Assembly (NCBI GenBank): GCA_964563155.1
Contig: CAZLVL010000015.1
Span: forward strand, 7,612 to 71,611
Direction: 5' to 3'
Origin: DUPQ01 sp964563155
Lineage (GTDB): Bacteria; Bacillota; Clostridia; DUPQ01
Length of the DNA: 64,000 nt
Positions 45,335 to 55,400 of the stretch are shown piece after piece. Each line of letters begins with the position of its first letter. Positions within the stretch are counted from its first letter, which is position 1. The translations under genes and the position numbers were made by a program. The notes under the pieces were generated by a model. The model was not told the origin of the DNA and made no database searches. It was given only the letters and a program-made list of their open reading frames with translations.

Positions 45335-46228
45335 TTATCTATCTTTTAACATTACCTTGTTTTTTATAATACCTTTTGTCACAATTGATAAGGATATTAT
45401 ATTGTTTTTCTCATCTTTTATAAAGTACTCTCCATCTTTTTTGGTGCATTCAATTTTAATGCCATTTACAAATCTTAATAAATCTCTATCATTTAAAACT
45501 ATTTCATCAAAATCAAAGATTTCTTCCAAAGGTATAAAAATGGAATCAAGGTCTGAATTGTCATAGTGTTTTTTAACATCTTCCACTTTTAAGCTATCTT
45601 TTAAATCAAAGTTTCCAACAGAAAGCCTTGTAAGCTCACTCATTGTTCCATAGGTCTTAAGCTTAAGACCTATATCATGACATAAGCTTCTTATATATGT
45701 GCCTTTAGAACAATATACATCCATCTTTATTGTTTTTACTGAATATAATTCAAAAGATCCTTTTTCTATTGAGATATTATTTATATCAAAAATTTCTATG
45801 GGACTTTTTTTTATTTCTACTTCTTTGTTTTCTAGGGCATATTTGTATAACCTTTTTCCTTTAACTTTTTTAGCAGAAAAAATAGGAGGTTTTTGCATCT
45901 GCTTTCCTAAAAAGCTCATTATAACTTCCTTTATATCTTTATCATCTATAAAGTCAGAATTTTCTAAATTTTCAATTTCACCACTAATGTCATAAGAATT
46001 GGTCTTTAGACCTAAAATCATTTTAACCCTATATACTTTATCAGCTGCTTGAATATATTCTGCTAATCTTGTTGTCTTACCAAGACAAACAACCAAGACA
46101 CCTTGGGCTATTGGATCTAGGGTGCCTGTATGACCAATTTTAATTTTTCCAAAAATATCTTTGAGTTTTCTAATTTGTTTAAAAGAAGAAATATCTTTTT
46201 CTTTGTATAAATTTATAATTCCATTCAT
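45335..46228 (-). CDS. truB: tRNA pseudouridine-55 synthase
   Basis: Forms pseudouridine 55 in the T-loop of tRNA. 297 residues. Catalytic Asp in GHTGTLDPIAQGVL; also KPPIFSAKKVKGKRLY and CSKGTYIRSLCHDIG. Start ATG 46228, 3 bp from the nrnA stop, with no clear ribosome binding site, suggesting translational coupling. Confidence 0.97.
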   Translation of the reverse strand: MNGIINLYKEKDISSFKQIRKLKDIFGKIKIGHTGTLDPIAQGVLVVCLGKTTRLAEYIQAADKVYRVKMILGLKTNSYDISGEIENLENSDFIDDKDIKEVIMSFLGKQMQKPPIFSAKKVKGKRLYKYALENKEVEIKKSPIEIFDINNISIEKGSFELYSVKTIKMDVYCSKGTYIRSLCHDIGLKLKTYGTMSELTRLSVGNFDLKDSLKVEDVKKHYDNSDLDSIFIPLEEIFDFDEIVLNDRDLLRFVNGIKIECTKKDGEYFIKDEKNNIISLSIVTKGIIKNKVMLKDR

Positions 46229-46230
46229 AA

Positions 46231-47214
46231 TTAGGTGTTTGGAAAACTACTTTCTAGTGTTTTTAAAATACCGGCTAAAAGCTCTTCAATCTGTAATTCA
46301 GAAGCTATACCTGCAGCCCTAGAGTGTCCTCCTCCTCCAAATTTTGCAGCTATTTTTGAAACATCAATCTTATCAGTGTTAGATCGCAAACTGGCCTTAA
46401 CCAAGGATACTCTAACTCTTTCTCTTATAAATATCCCAACCTGAACGCCTTCGATGTTTTTTGCTATATTTACCAAGCCTTCAAAGTCTTCATCAGACAC
46501 CTGGACATCATCATAGTCTTCTTTTTTCAATTTAATAACTGCAACCTTGTTATCAAAATAGAGGCTAATATTTGAAATAGCTTTTTTCATTAAAAACAAT
46601 TTATTCATGTTGGTTCTTTCAAAGACCCAATCTGAAATAGTTTCTATGCTTATTCCATATTGACATAACTCAGCTGCAATTTGAAATGCCTTAGCACTTG
46701 TATTTTGATATCTAAAACCGCCAGTATCTGTTGCTATTCCCACATAAAGGGCTTGAGCAATGTGAAAGTCAAGACTTCTTTGATCCTCTTTTAAAATATC
46801 ATAAACAATTTCCGCTGTTGAACAAGCTTGTGTATTTATGTAGTTAAAATCAGCAAAGGAATCATTGGTAATATGATGATCAATATTATAGGTTCTCATG
46901 CCTTTAAATAGGTCTATCCTTGTTCCTAAGCGACTTGTGTCCCCTGTATCCAAGACAATGCAGACCTGGTAATCGTATGATTTGTTTTCATCATATATTT
47001 CAATTTTGGAAGACCCAATCATGAAGGTATAGATATATGGAACCTTTTCTTCCATGAGAATCAATGTTTCTTTTCCTAAAGATTCCAAACAAGAGGCCAT
47101 AGCCAAGCAAGAGCCGATAGCATCTCCATCGGCCATCACATGGGGTAGGATCAGGAATCTTTCAAATTCTTGCAAATCATTATTCAGTTGCTTTGTTATT
47201 TCTGTTAACTTCAT
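46231..47214 (-). CDS. nrnA: Oligoribonuclease/pAp-phosphatase NrnA (DHH family)
   Basis: Degrades nanoRNA and dephosphorylates pAp. 327 residues. DHH motifs: HVMADGDAIGSCLA, VCIVLDTGDTSRLG, IDHHITND (DHH), ATDTGGFRYQNT; DHHA1 domain with FGGGGHSRAAG. I use ATG 47214 (a TTG precedes it); it overlaps the rbfA 3' end by about 35 bp and lacks a Shine-Dalgarno, so coupled translation is probable. Confidence 0.95.
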   Translation of the reverse strand: MKLTEITKQLNNDLQEFERFLILPHVMADGDAIGSCLAMASCLESLGKETLILMEEKVPYIYTFMIGSSKIEIYDENKSYDYQVCIVLDTGDTSRLGTRIDLFKGMRTYNIDHHITNDSFADFNYINTQACSTAEIVYDILKEDQRSLDFHIAQALYVGIATDTGGFRYQNTSAKAFQIAAELCQYGISIETISDWVFERTNMNKLFLMKKAISNISLYFDNKVAVIKLKKEDYDDVQVSDEDFEGLVNIAKNIEGVQVGIFIRERVRVSLVKASLRSNTDKIDVSKIAAKFGGGGHSRAAGIASELQIEELLAGILKTLESSFPNT

Positions 47215-47542
47215 CAATCAGTTTACTAATTCGCATACCTTCTTCTATATAATCATTATTCTTAAATCTAATTTGAGGAATTGTACGCAGTCTCATTCTT
47301 TTTCCAAGAACCTTTCTTACATAGCCTGCAGAGTTTTCTATTACTGAAAAACTCTCTTTTTTCTCTTCATCAGATCCCATAAGGCTAATATGGACATCAG
47401 CATAAGATAAATCATTTGTAATACTCACATTAACTATGGAAAAAATAGCTGTTAATCTAGTATCTTTAATCTCATTTGTTAATATTGAATTGATTTCCTT
47501 TTTAAACTCACTATTAAGTCTTTCTACTCTTTTTTCTCTCAT
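47180..47542 (-). CDS. rbfA: Ribosome-binding factor A
   Basis: 16S rRNA maturation factor for the 5' helix. 120 residues, KH-like fold, with RVERLNSEFKKEINSIL, LTAIFSIVNVSIT and KRMRLRTIPQIRFKNNDYIEEG. ATG at 47542 overlaps the infB stop by 4 bp. Standard infB-rbfA-nrnA order. Confidence 0.96.
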   Translation of the reverse strand: MREKRVERLNSEFKKEINSILTNEIKDTRLTAIFSIVNVSITNDLSYADVHISLMGSDEEKKESFSVIENSAGYVRKVLGKRMRLRTIPQIRFKNNDYIEEGMRISKLIDEVNRNNKATE

Positions 47543-50436
47543 TCTTTAATTACCTCTATGTTATAAGATTCTATAATATCGTTGATTTTTAAATCATTAA
47601 ACCTTTCAATGGACATACCACATTCATAGCCAGCTGCAACTTCTCTAACATCATCTTTAAAACGTTTTAAAGAACTTAGCACACCATCATATACAGTAAT
47701 ACCATCTCTTACTAATCTTACTTTGGACTTTCTGAATATCTTGCCATCTAAGACCATACAACCTGCAACTGAACCAACTCCAGTAACCTTGAAGATTTCT
47801 CTTACTTCAGCATGTCCATAGACAACTTCTTTTGTCTTAGGCTCTAACATACCCTTCATGGCCTTTTCCAAGTCTTCTATAGCATCATAAATTACATTGT
47901 AAAGTCTAATATCTACAGACGCTTGTTTTGCTGCTTCATTTACATTACCTAAAGGTCTTACGTTAAATCCTACAATAAGAGCTCCTGAAACCTCAGCTAA
48001 AGAAACGTCAGTTTCTGTAATGGTTCCTACTGCAGCATGTACCACATTAATTCTAACTTCATCAGTGGATAATTTAACTAAAGAATCACTTAAAGCCTCA
48101 ACAGAACCTTGAACATCAGCTTTAACAATAATATTCAAGTCTTTAATATCACCAGCTTGTATCTTTTCAAACAAGTCATCCAAGGTAGTTATCTTCTTGG
48201 TTGTTCTTTGCATTTGTCTTTCATGCTTACGTCTTTCAGCCAAGGATTTAGCTGTTCTTTCATCATTAACAGCATAGAATATTTCACCAGCATCAGGTGG
48301 TGAGTCTAGACCCAGTATTTCAACAGGCATAGAAGGTCCAGCACTTTCAATTACCTTGCCCCTATCATCATAAAGAACTTTAATGTTTCCAACTGAAGTA
48401 CCAGATATAATATAATCTGTTTTTTGTAAAGTACCTCTTTGTATTAGTAAAGTAGTAATAGTTCCAGCTCTTTCCACTCTTGACTCTAAAACAATACCCT
48501 TTGCTTGACTGTTAGGATTAGCTTTTAGTTCAAGTATTTCTGCTGATAACAAGATGGTTTCTAGTAGATCGTCAACACCTTGTCCAGTTTTAGCTGAAAC
48601 TGGGATACACTCTATTTCACCACCAAACTTTGTGGCTATTAGGCTGTGTTCCATAAGCTGTTGCATAACTCTATCAGGATTTGCTGCTGGTAAGTCTATT
48701 TTGTTAATTGCAATAATAATAGTAACATTAGCGGCTTTAGCGTGGTTAATAGCCTCTATTGTTTGGGGCATAATACCATCATCAGCTGCAACTGTTATAA
48801 TTGCTATATCAGTAACATCTGCTCCTCTTTTACGCATAGATGTAAAGGCTTCGTGACCTGGAGTATCTAAAAAGGTAATAAACTTATCATGAACCTTAAC
48901 CTTATAAGCACCAATATGTTGTGTTATTCTACCAGCTTCTTTTTGAGCTACATTAGAATTTTTAATATAGTCTAAAAGTGAGGTTTTTCCGTGGTCAACA
49001 TGACCCATAACTACCACAACAGGAGGTCTATCCTGTAAATCTTCAGGCTTATCATCTTCATCATCAAACAAAATATCTTCTTCAGTTACAATATTCTCTA
49101 ATTCACTGGTAATACCGTATTCGTCAGCTACCAAGGCTGCTGTATCAAAATCAATATTTTCATTAATACTCATGACATCAGCGCCCATCATAAGTAATTT
49201 ACCTAAAACGTCTGAGCCTGTCTTCTTAATTTTTTCAGCAAACTCTTTTACAGTCATTTCTGGAGGTAATTTAACAAATTTTAGTACTTCAATTTGAGGC
49301 TTGATACCCTCTTTTTTCTTTCTTCTTCTTCTTTTAGCACCATCATTATAGAAGGTGTTAAAAATATCATCATCTGTTAATTTTCCTGTATCAATGGCAC
49401 TTTTTGGTGTAATTAAATTCTTATCGAATTTATCTTGTCTAGAAGCTGCATATCTATCAACAGAGGTTTCCTTCTTAGTGTCTTTAGCAGAAGACTTGTC
49501 TGCTGGCTTTTTACCATAATCTTTTTTAGGTGTTCTAGCTTTATCATGCTTTAAAGGTATAGTTTCTGCAGGTTCATCAGAAGTTCCTCTTTTAACATAT
49601 GGTTTACCTTTTGCTTGTTGTGTACCAGGCTTTTTAAATCTATCATCATCCTTTGTAGCACCAGTAGGTCTTGGGCCAGTAGGTCTTGGGCCTGTTTGTC
49701 TTGAATCTTTGGCAGGTCTATCTTGGCCTCTTTTATCATCTCTTCTATCGCTTCTAACACTTTTAGTCTTATCATCAACAAAAGTAGCTCTTTTATCTTT
49801 TTCAAAAACCTTTTTCTCAGTTTTTTTATCAACCACTTCTTTTGTTTCAACCTTAGGACTTTTATCTAAATCAATATCAACTTTTGTTTCAACTTTTTCA
49901 TCAGTCTTAAGATCTGCTTTATGCTCAACTTTGGCTTTAACTTTTGTATCATCTAAAATATCAGCTTTTAAAGCAGGTTCTTCTTCAGTTTTTGTTTTTA
50001 CTACATGCACTTTAGCCTCAGCCTTTTCAACTTTCTTAGTACTAGCTTCTTTTTCGGGCTTTTTGCTTTTTTCTTCATGTTTAATATGCCTAATAGTGGA
50101 TTTGGTTTCTCCATCCTTGGTTGTCTTTACAACTACCACTACAGGTTTTCGGTCTTTTTCATCCCCTTTATCTTTTGTTAAAGATTTGGCAGGTGCCTTT
50201 ATTACAACAGTCTTGCTGGGAGAATCTGAAGAAGGAGCGGATATAGTAACACTTTTTTCTGATTTACTAGTGCTTGATGGCCTTTTAATTCTATAGGCAT
50301 CATAAAGCATTTGTTCTTGAGATTCTGTTAAGACTGTATTAACATTACATACAATACCCAGTTGTTCTAGACGTCTTATGACCTCACTGGGCTTTTTATC
50401 TATTTCTTTTGCTATTTCGTTTACTCTTTTCCCCAT
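47539..50436 (-). CDS. infB: Translation initiation factor IF-2
   Basis: GTPase that positions initiator tRNA. 965 residues: IF2-N helix domain (MGKRVNEIAKEIDKKPSEV), a long Lys/Glu/Asp-rich low-complexity region (about 60-330) with a short tandem repeat GPRPTG, a second IF2-N-like domain (about 395-445), G domain with GHVDHGKTSLLD near residue 477, DTPGHEAF and NKIDL, then C1 and C2 domains ending in KINDIIESYNIEVIKE. ATG at 50436 with AAGGAGAAAT. The ylxQ (L7Ae-like) gene usually between rnpM and infB is missing. Confidence 0.98.
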   Translation of the reverse strand: MGKRVNEIAKEIDKKPSEVIRRLEQLGIVCNVNTVLTESQEQMLYDAYRIKRPSSTSKSEKSVTISAPSSDSPSKTVVIKAPAKSLTKDKGDEKDRKPVVVVVKTTKDGETKSTIRHIKHEEKSKKPEKEASTKKVEKAEAKVHVVKTKTEEEPALKADILDDTKVKAKVEHKADLKTDEKVETKVDIDLDKSPKVETKEVVDKKTEKKVFEKDKRATFVDDKTKSVRSDRRDDKRGQDRPAKDSRQTGPRPTGPRPTGATKDDDRFKKPGTQQAKGKPYVKRGTSDEPAETIPLKHDKARTPKKDYGKKPADKSSAKDTKKETSVDRYAASRQDKFDKNLITPKSAIDTGKLTDDDIFNTFYNDGAKRRRRKKKEGIKPQIEVLKFVKLPPEMTVKEFAEKIKKTGSDVLGKLLMMGADVMSINENIDFDTAALVADEYGITSELENIVTEEDILFDDEDDKPEDLQDRPPVVVVMGHVDHGKTSLLDYIKNSNVAQKEAGRITQHIGAYKVKVHDKFITFLDTPGHEAFTSMRKRGADVTDIAIITVAADDGIMPQTIEAINHAKAANVTIIIAINKIDLPAANPDRVMQQLMEHSLIATKFGGEIECIPVSAKTGQGVDDLLETILLSAEILELKANPNSQAKGIVLESRVERAGTITTLLIQRGTLQKTDYIISGTSVGNIKVLYDDRGKVIESAGPSMPVEILGLDSPPDAGEIFYAVNDERTAKSLAERRKHERQMQRTTKKITTLDDLFEKIQAGDIKDLNIIVKADVQGSVEALSDSLVKLSTDEVRINVVHAAVGTITETDVSLAEVSGALIVGFNVRPLGNVNEAAKQASVDIRLYNVIYDAIEDLEKAMKGMLEPKTKEVVYGHAEVREIFKVTGVGSVAGCMVLDGKIFRKSKVRLVRDGITVYDGVLSSLKRFKDDVREVAAGYECGMSIERFNDLKINDIIESYNIEVIKE

Positions 50437-50473
50437 ATATTTCTCCTTAATTTAAAGGCCTTATAATCCTTGT

Positions 50474-50746
50474 TTATACTTCTTCTATGTAATCATAAAG
50501 GTTTTTATACAATTCCTCATATTTCAAACCTGGGAAATTTCTCTCAATTATGTGCAGTTTCTTAGACTTATCTAAGCATTCCCTATTTTTACATATATAA
50601 GCGCCTCTTCCGTTCTTCTTTCCAGTTAAATCCATTAAGACACTTTTCTCTTCAGAAAGAACCAATCTAATAAGGTCTTTTTTGGGCTTCATGTCTCTGC
50701 ACACAAGACACATTCTCATTGGTACTTTTTTAGTCTTCCTCACCAT
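50474..50746 (-). CDS. rnpM: RNase P modulator RnpM (YlxR)
   Basis: 90-residue YlxR-family protein; B. subtilis RnpM binds RNase P RNA and lowers its activity. Seen: RMCLVCRDMKPKKDLIRLV with the CxxC, and GRGAYICKNRECLDKSKK with the surface RGAY patch. Start taken at ATG 50746 (MVRKTKK), inside the nusA 3' end (17-bp overlap); GTG 50758 is the alternative. Canonical nusA-rnpM-infB context. Confidence 0.92.
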   Translation of the reverse strand: MVRKTKKVPMRMCLVCRDMKPKKDLIRLVLSEEKSVLMDLTGKKNGRGAYICKNRECLDKSKKLHIIERNFPGLKYEELYKNLYDYIEEV

Positions 50747-51920
50747 GTTGATCTTCACCGCTATCTATATATATTGCATCCAAATCACTTAAGACAGGTT
50801 TTTCCTGAATTAGTGGTTCGTCTGAAATCAAATTCTGTTCAATAATATTTCTAAGTTCAGTTTCAGGTATAATATCAATTTTCCAATTTGTAAGTTTAGC
50901 AGCTAATCTGGCATTTTGTCCTTCTTTACCTATAGCCAATGACAATTGGTTATCAGGTACAGTAACACGGGCTTTTATTTCTGATTCACCAGCATCATTC
51001 AAGGCTTCAAGAATATCTACTCTAGAAACATCAGCAGGACTTAAGGCTGCTGAAATATATTGGGCAGGATTTGGACTCCACTCAACTATATCGATTTTTT
51101 CTCCTCTTAACTCTTCAACTACATTGGAAACTCTTATTCCCCTATGGCCTATGCAGGCACCAGTGGCATCAACATTGGCATCTTGAGAAAATACTGCAAT
51201 CTTTGTTCTTGCACCAGGTTCTCTTGCTATATCTTTAATCTCAACAATACCATTTTGAATTTCTGGAACTTCCATTTCAAATAGTCTTTTTACTAAATCA
51301 GGATGGGTTCTTGAAACAAAAATCTTAGGTTCTTTGCTGGTTTTCTTAACATCAAATACAAAGGCTTTAAACTTTAGGTTAACTCCATATCTTTCGCTGG
51401 AAACTTGTTCTTTTCTAGGTAAGATTGCTTCAGTATTACCAAGGTCTAAATAAACTGTTTCATTTTCAACCCTTCTAACTACTCCTGTAACAATCTCTTT
51501 AAGCTTGTTTTCATAAATATCTAAGATTTTTGTTCTTTCTGCATCCTTGATTCTTTGAAGTATAACTTGCTTAGCTGTTTGGGCTGCAATTCTTCCAAAG
51601 TCTTTGGGAACCATCTTTTCTTCAAACTTAAGAAAATAACCTACTTCTACATCCGCATATTCTCTTGCTTCATCTATTAACATATCGTTTTGTTCATCAA
51701 CTATTTCATCAACTATATTCTTAACCTTGTATAGAGTGAAATCACCTGTGTTTATGTCCATTTCAACTTCAATGTTTTGTTCTGATCTAGTATGTTTTTT
51801 GTAAGCGGAAGCTAGGGCTGCCTCAATTGCTTCAATTAGAGTATCCCCTTCTATTCCTCTTTCTCTTTCTATTTGTCTTATGGCTTCAATTAAATCTGTA
51901 TTTTGTCTTAAGCCGCTCAT
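50730..51920 (-). CDS. nusA: Transcription elongation/termination factor NusA
   Basis: Binds RNA polymerase, promotes pausing and hairpin termination. 396 residues: N-terminal polymerase-binding domain (about 1-130), S1 domain (VTGVVRRVENETVYLDLGNTEA), KH1 and KH2 (GACIGHRGIRVSNVVEEL; LAIGKEGQNARLAAKLT), then an acidic tail; no AR repeats, as usual in Firmicutes. ATG at 51920 with TAGGAGGAAGA. Its operon begins with a promoter followed by a terminator-like hairpin, a layout compatible with feedback by NusA itself. Confidence 0.98.
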   Translation of the reverse strand: MSGLRQNTDLIEAIRQIERERGIEGDTLIEAIEAALASAYKKHTRSEQNIEVEMDINTGDFTLYKVKNIVDEIVDEQNDMLIDEAREYADVEVGYFLKFEEKMVPKDFGRIAAQTAKQVILQRIKDAERTKILDIYENKLKEIVTGVVRRVENETVYLDLGNTEAILPRKEQVSSERYGVNLKFKAFVFDVKKTSKEPKIFVSRTHPDLVKRLFEMEVPEIQNGIVEIKDIAREPGARTKIAVFSQDANVDATGACIGHRGIRVSNVVEELRGEKIDIVEWSPNPAQYISAALSPADVSRVDILEALNDAGESEIKARVTVPDNQLSLAIGKEGQNARLAAKLTNWKIDIIPETELRNIIEQNLISDEPLIQEKPVLSDLDAIYIDSGEDQHGEED

Positions 51921-51932
51921 TTATTCTTCCTC

Positions 51933-52388
51933 CTAAAATTCAAAAAAGCGTGTAATCTTTGAGATTTCTTTATTTTCAAAGGACTTTTGCTGTCCTTCAA
52001 TTTCTATAATTGTGTTAAGTTCGTCCCTATTTAACAAGACTCCTTCAAAACTTTTCTTTCCTTCAAACTGTTTATATAATTTAATACTTACCTTTGAGCC
52101 TTTAAATACTTCAAACTCTTTATTGGTTCTTAAACTCTTTGCATAGCCTGGTGAACATACTTCCAATTTAAATGGTACATCTATATCCATAAGGTCAATC
52201 TCAGGATCTATAGCTCGGTGAAGCTTTTCACATAAATCAATAGTAATTCCTGTATCTTTGTATATGTATATTCTTAAAAACTTTTCCTTGTTTTCAGTAA
52301 GATACAAGACATCTAACACTTCAACACCAATCTTTTTGGCCTCTTCTTCAGCTATTTTGTAAGTAGTTTCTATAAATTCTTTTTTCAT
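51933..52388 (-). CDS. rimP: Ribosome maturation factor RimP
   Basis: 30S assembly factor. 151 residues: N-terminal alpha/beta domain with VLDVLYLTENKEKFLRIYI and a conserved DIDVPFKLEVCSPG, and a C-terminal SH3-like barrel (VSIKLYKQFEGKKSFEGVLL). Three consecutive possible starts (GTG 52394, ATG 52391, ATG 52388); the last is best spaced from TAGG. First gene downstream of the leader attenuator-like element. Confidence 0.94.
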   Translation of the reverse strand: MKKEFIETTYKIAEEEAKKIGVEVLDVLYLTENKEKFLRIYIYKDTGITIDLCEKLHRAIDPEIDLMDIDVPFKLEVCSPGYAKSLRTNKEFEVFKGSKVSIKLYKQFEGKKSFEGVLLNRDELNTIIEIEGQQKSFENKEISKITRFFEF

Positions 52389-52407
52389 CATCACCTACTC
52401 AAAAATT

Positions 52408-52429
52408 AAAGAGTGGCAAGCCACTCTTT
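52408..52429 (-). terminator. Leader hairpin of rimP-nusA (candidate attenuator; polC-like terminator)
   Basis: AAAGAGTGG-CAAG-CCACTCTTT is a perfect 9-bp stem with a 4-nt loop. On the minus strand it is followed by AATTTTTG. It lies downstream of the rimP promoter (52442-52470) and just upstream of the rimP start, so it is inside the rimP leader as well as behind the polC-like gene. As an intrinsic terminator in a leader it could give NusA-responsive attenuation (inference by analogy with the E. coli nusA operon). Confidence 0.75.
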
Positions 52430-52441
52430 TGTACTTTAGAA

Positions 52442-52470
52442 AATATATCACAAGTATGCAATATTGTCAA
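52442..52470 (-). promoter_or_regulatory. Promoter of rimP-nusA-infB
   Basis: Minus-strand TTGACA (52465-52470), 17-bp spacer, TATATT (52442-52447). It begins 11 nt after the polC-like stop codon and predicts transcript start near 52435. Confidence 0.75.
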
Positions 52471-52480
52471 CTTTTACTGG

Positions 52481-55400
52481 CTAAATATCGAAAATAACCT
52501 GAGAACTAACATCAATACTTCTAAGATAACCATCTCTTTGAAGTCTGTCTTTTAAATCCAAACTAATACCTGTTTTAAAAAGGAAATCCTCTAAACTTAC
52601 AAAAGGTCTTTTGTTATATATAGTATTCATTTCTTCTTCAGAAAGATAACCAATAAATTCTAAGGGTTCAATTAAGGTTTTAAAATCATCTTTAGCTACA
52701 TAGTTATCTCTACCTGACAAAAGCACATCTGATTTTTCAATTTTAAAGAGATTTATGTACTTACTTCTATCATTTTTATACCTATTAATATATTCAAGAG
52801 CAAACTCTTGTGGATAGTTATCTTGATACCACTTTAAGGTAAGTAGATTTTTTGCGTGTATTAGGGCTTCTTTATTAGTAATAGCGTATTCAATCTTTCT
52901 AGCTGCTTCTTTATGCATTTCAGAGATTTGAGATAATCTCTCAATATCTTCTTCAAAGCATATAATATCTAAAACTTCAGCTAATCTTTGTCTTAATAAA
53001 TCCTTTCCATTATCAAACCAGGTTCCCTTTCCATAGGCTAATCCCAAACATCCTAGAAATTGTTGAAATACTATGGGCTTAACTGTTTCTATAACATCTC
53101 TTAGTTTTGGGTCTGGAGTAACTTCATAGACCTTAGAAAAATCCATTGCTTCTATTGTGTTGTAATCAGGCATCTGTTTTGTCCATTTATTTAGATTACT
53201 AATCATAGTCAAATCTTGATTTGGTTTTAAATAGATGGTAGGAAAGTATTCTTTTAAGATATCTGCACTAAAATAGGTTACAATCTCGTCTTTTTCTATT
53301 TTTACAGGAGTAAAATCATAAATGCTATAACCTTTATATAAAAAGTGAATAACAGTATACTTATCAAATTTCACGAAAAATGGTCTATACTTATCTGAGT
53401 TTTCTAAAAGAAGTTTTTCAATTTCTAAAATATACTCTGCTGGAACATGTAATTTAAATTCTTTTCCAGTTTCTGGTATCATACCGCTTAAACAATCTTT
53501 ACATAGCATACTAAAAATATATGGAAAAGGCATGCTCTCAGCATAGTAAAGATATTGATTTTTGGTTAAGTAATCCATTATTTCTTTTAAAAGAATAACT
53601 AAAGAAGCTTTTCTTTCTTTAAGTATTTGATTAATTTCTTTTTTAAATTCTTCACTTTCATCGTCTAACTGCATAAGTTTTGCATTTTCTAATACATCTT
53701 CTATTTCATAAAACTTCTTTATAGGCTCTATTGTTTCTATAGTCTTACTTAAGATATTTGGATTTTCTACAATTACTCTATTTGCAATACTTTTTTCTAA
53801 ATAAGAAAACTCTTCCAACAATTCATTTGTTGTCTTAAACTCTTCTTTATCCAAACTATTTGGAAAGGAGCTTGCAATTCCCAATACATTACTCTTATGA
53901 ATTCGTTCACATAAAAACTTATTAATATTTCTTAACTCATCAGCTTTTGTGATTAAGTTACCTGCTACAAGTCTATTTAAATGATTGTCAGATAAAATAT
54001 TGATGTAATCATAAAACTCCATTCTTGCATCTAAGAGCTCTTTACTAACATCAGAAAATAATAGACTATATATCTCTCCTTCACTGTTGTATGATCCTAT
54101 AAATAGTCCTTTTCTGTAAGCTTGAAGATAGCTTCTAGGGATATTTTCCCAATCAGTTTTATTTTTAGAAATAAGTCTATATAGGTTTTTTAAACCTTCC
54201 TTGGTTTTTACAGTTAGTGAGACATTATAAGATTTGTATTTGTCTTTTTCAGCCCAATCTTTTTTTGCTATAAATTTAGGTATATCCGAATAATTAGTAA
54301 AATGCTTTGAAAGTAAGTTTACAATTTTCTCTCCAATTTCCACTAAATTTTCTAATTTTGAACCTAACATGAGTAAGAAGGTTTCACTGGTATAGCGTTT
54401 ATTATCAATAACTTCAAATATTCTTTTAATATCCAATACAAAAAGACCACTTTTTACTAAAGTTGGTAGATAAGTATCTTCTAGGGCTTCAGAAAAATAG
54501 TAAAGAGGCATATCTTTACAGAAATTACTAATGCCAACTAAATCTTCCTTATTAAAAAATACCTTTTCAATGCTCTTATCTTGGTTAATTTTAAGCATAT
54601 TTACTCTTTTATCATCTGTTAGAGCAATACATAGTTCATAGTCAATATTTCTTTTAATTAAATTGTATACTCCCCCATCTTCTGTCATTAGTACAGGAAG
54701 CTTAGCTGAGTAAATAGGCTTAAAATTGTATTGAGAACCTAGCATCTTTTTATTTATTTCTAAAAATGAATAAATATCTTCTTGGGGTAATACTCCAAAG
54801 GCAGTATGTTTCCATTTAGAAATGGTCTCTAAAAGCAGATCAATATTAACAGCATTTGTATCAAAATTGAACTCTATCCTTTTAACCTTAGATTTATCTT
54901 GTCTTGATGTTATGTTTATTTCTTTTACAGAGTCAACATTTATAAAATACTCACTTTTATATCTATCTAGTTGATGTTTTCCCTTAACATAGACTAATCT
55001 TGATTGAGATAGTATTTCTATATAATTTTTTATAGCCTCAGCACCTTTATTAAAAAACTTTTTACATACAATACTTCCACTAGAGTCTTTTAGTCCAAAT
55101 TCTATTAAGTATGAATACTGAGTATCAATCTCTTTAAAGTATGTTACCTTTCCTTCGAGTAAGACCTTGTAAATATCAGAACTTAATTCCATTATTTTTA
55201 AACTGCTCTTAATATCTTCTGATTTTTCAAATTCTTCATCAGAAATATCAGGTACTATTTCTGGCCTATATATTGGTTCTTTTAAAATACTTTCATAGGA
55301 TTTTTCTAAAAGTTTATCAGCATCTGGGCTTTCTTTAAAAGATAATTTAAACTGATAGCCTATGTTTAACCTTTTAGCAGTATTTATAAAAAAGGAATCT

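Noticed and set aside
49660..49700. Short tandem repeat (15-nt unit) suggestive of a mobile or phase-variable site
   Set aside because: It encodes the in-frame GPRPTG duplication of the IF-2 linker; unit length is a multiple of three.
49551..49850. 99-codon minus-strand frame within infB
   Set aside because: Alternate frame of the Lys/Glu-rich low-complexity part of IF-2; composition explains the absence of stops.
49709..50296. 195-codon plus-strand frame opposite infB
   Set aside because: Antisense shadow of the repetitive charged region; Ser/Leu/Val/Thr-rich with no domain or ribosome site.
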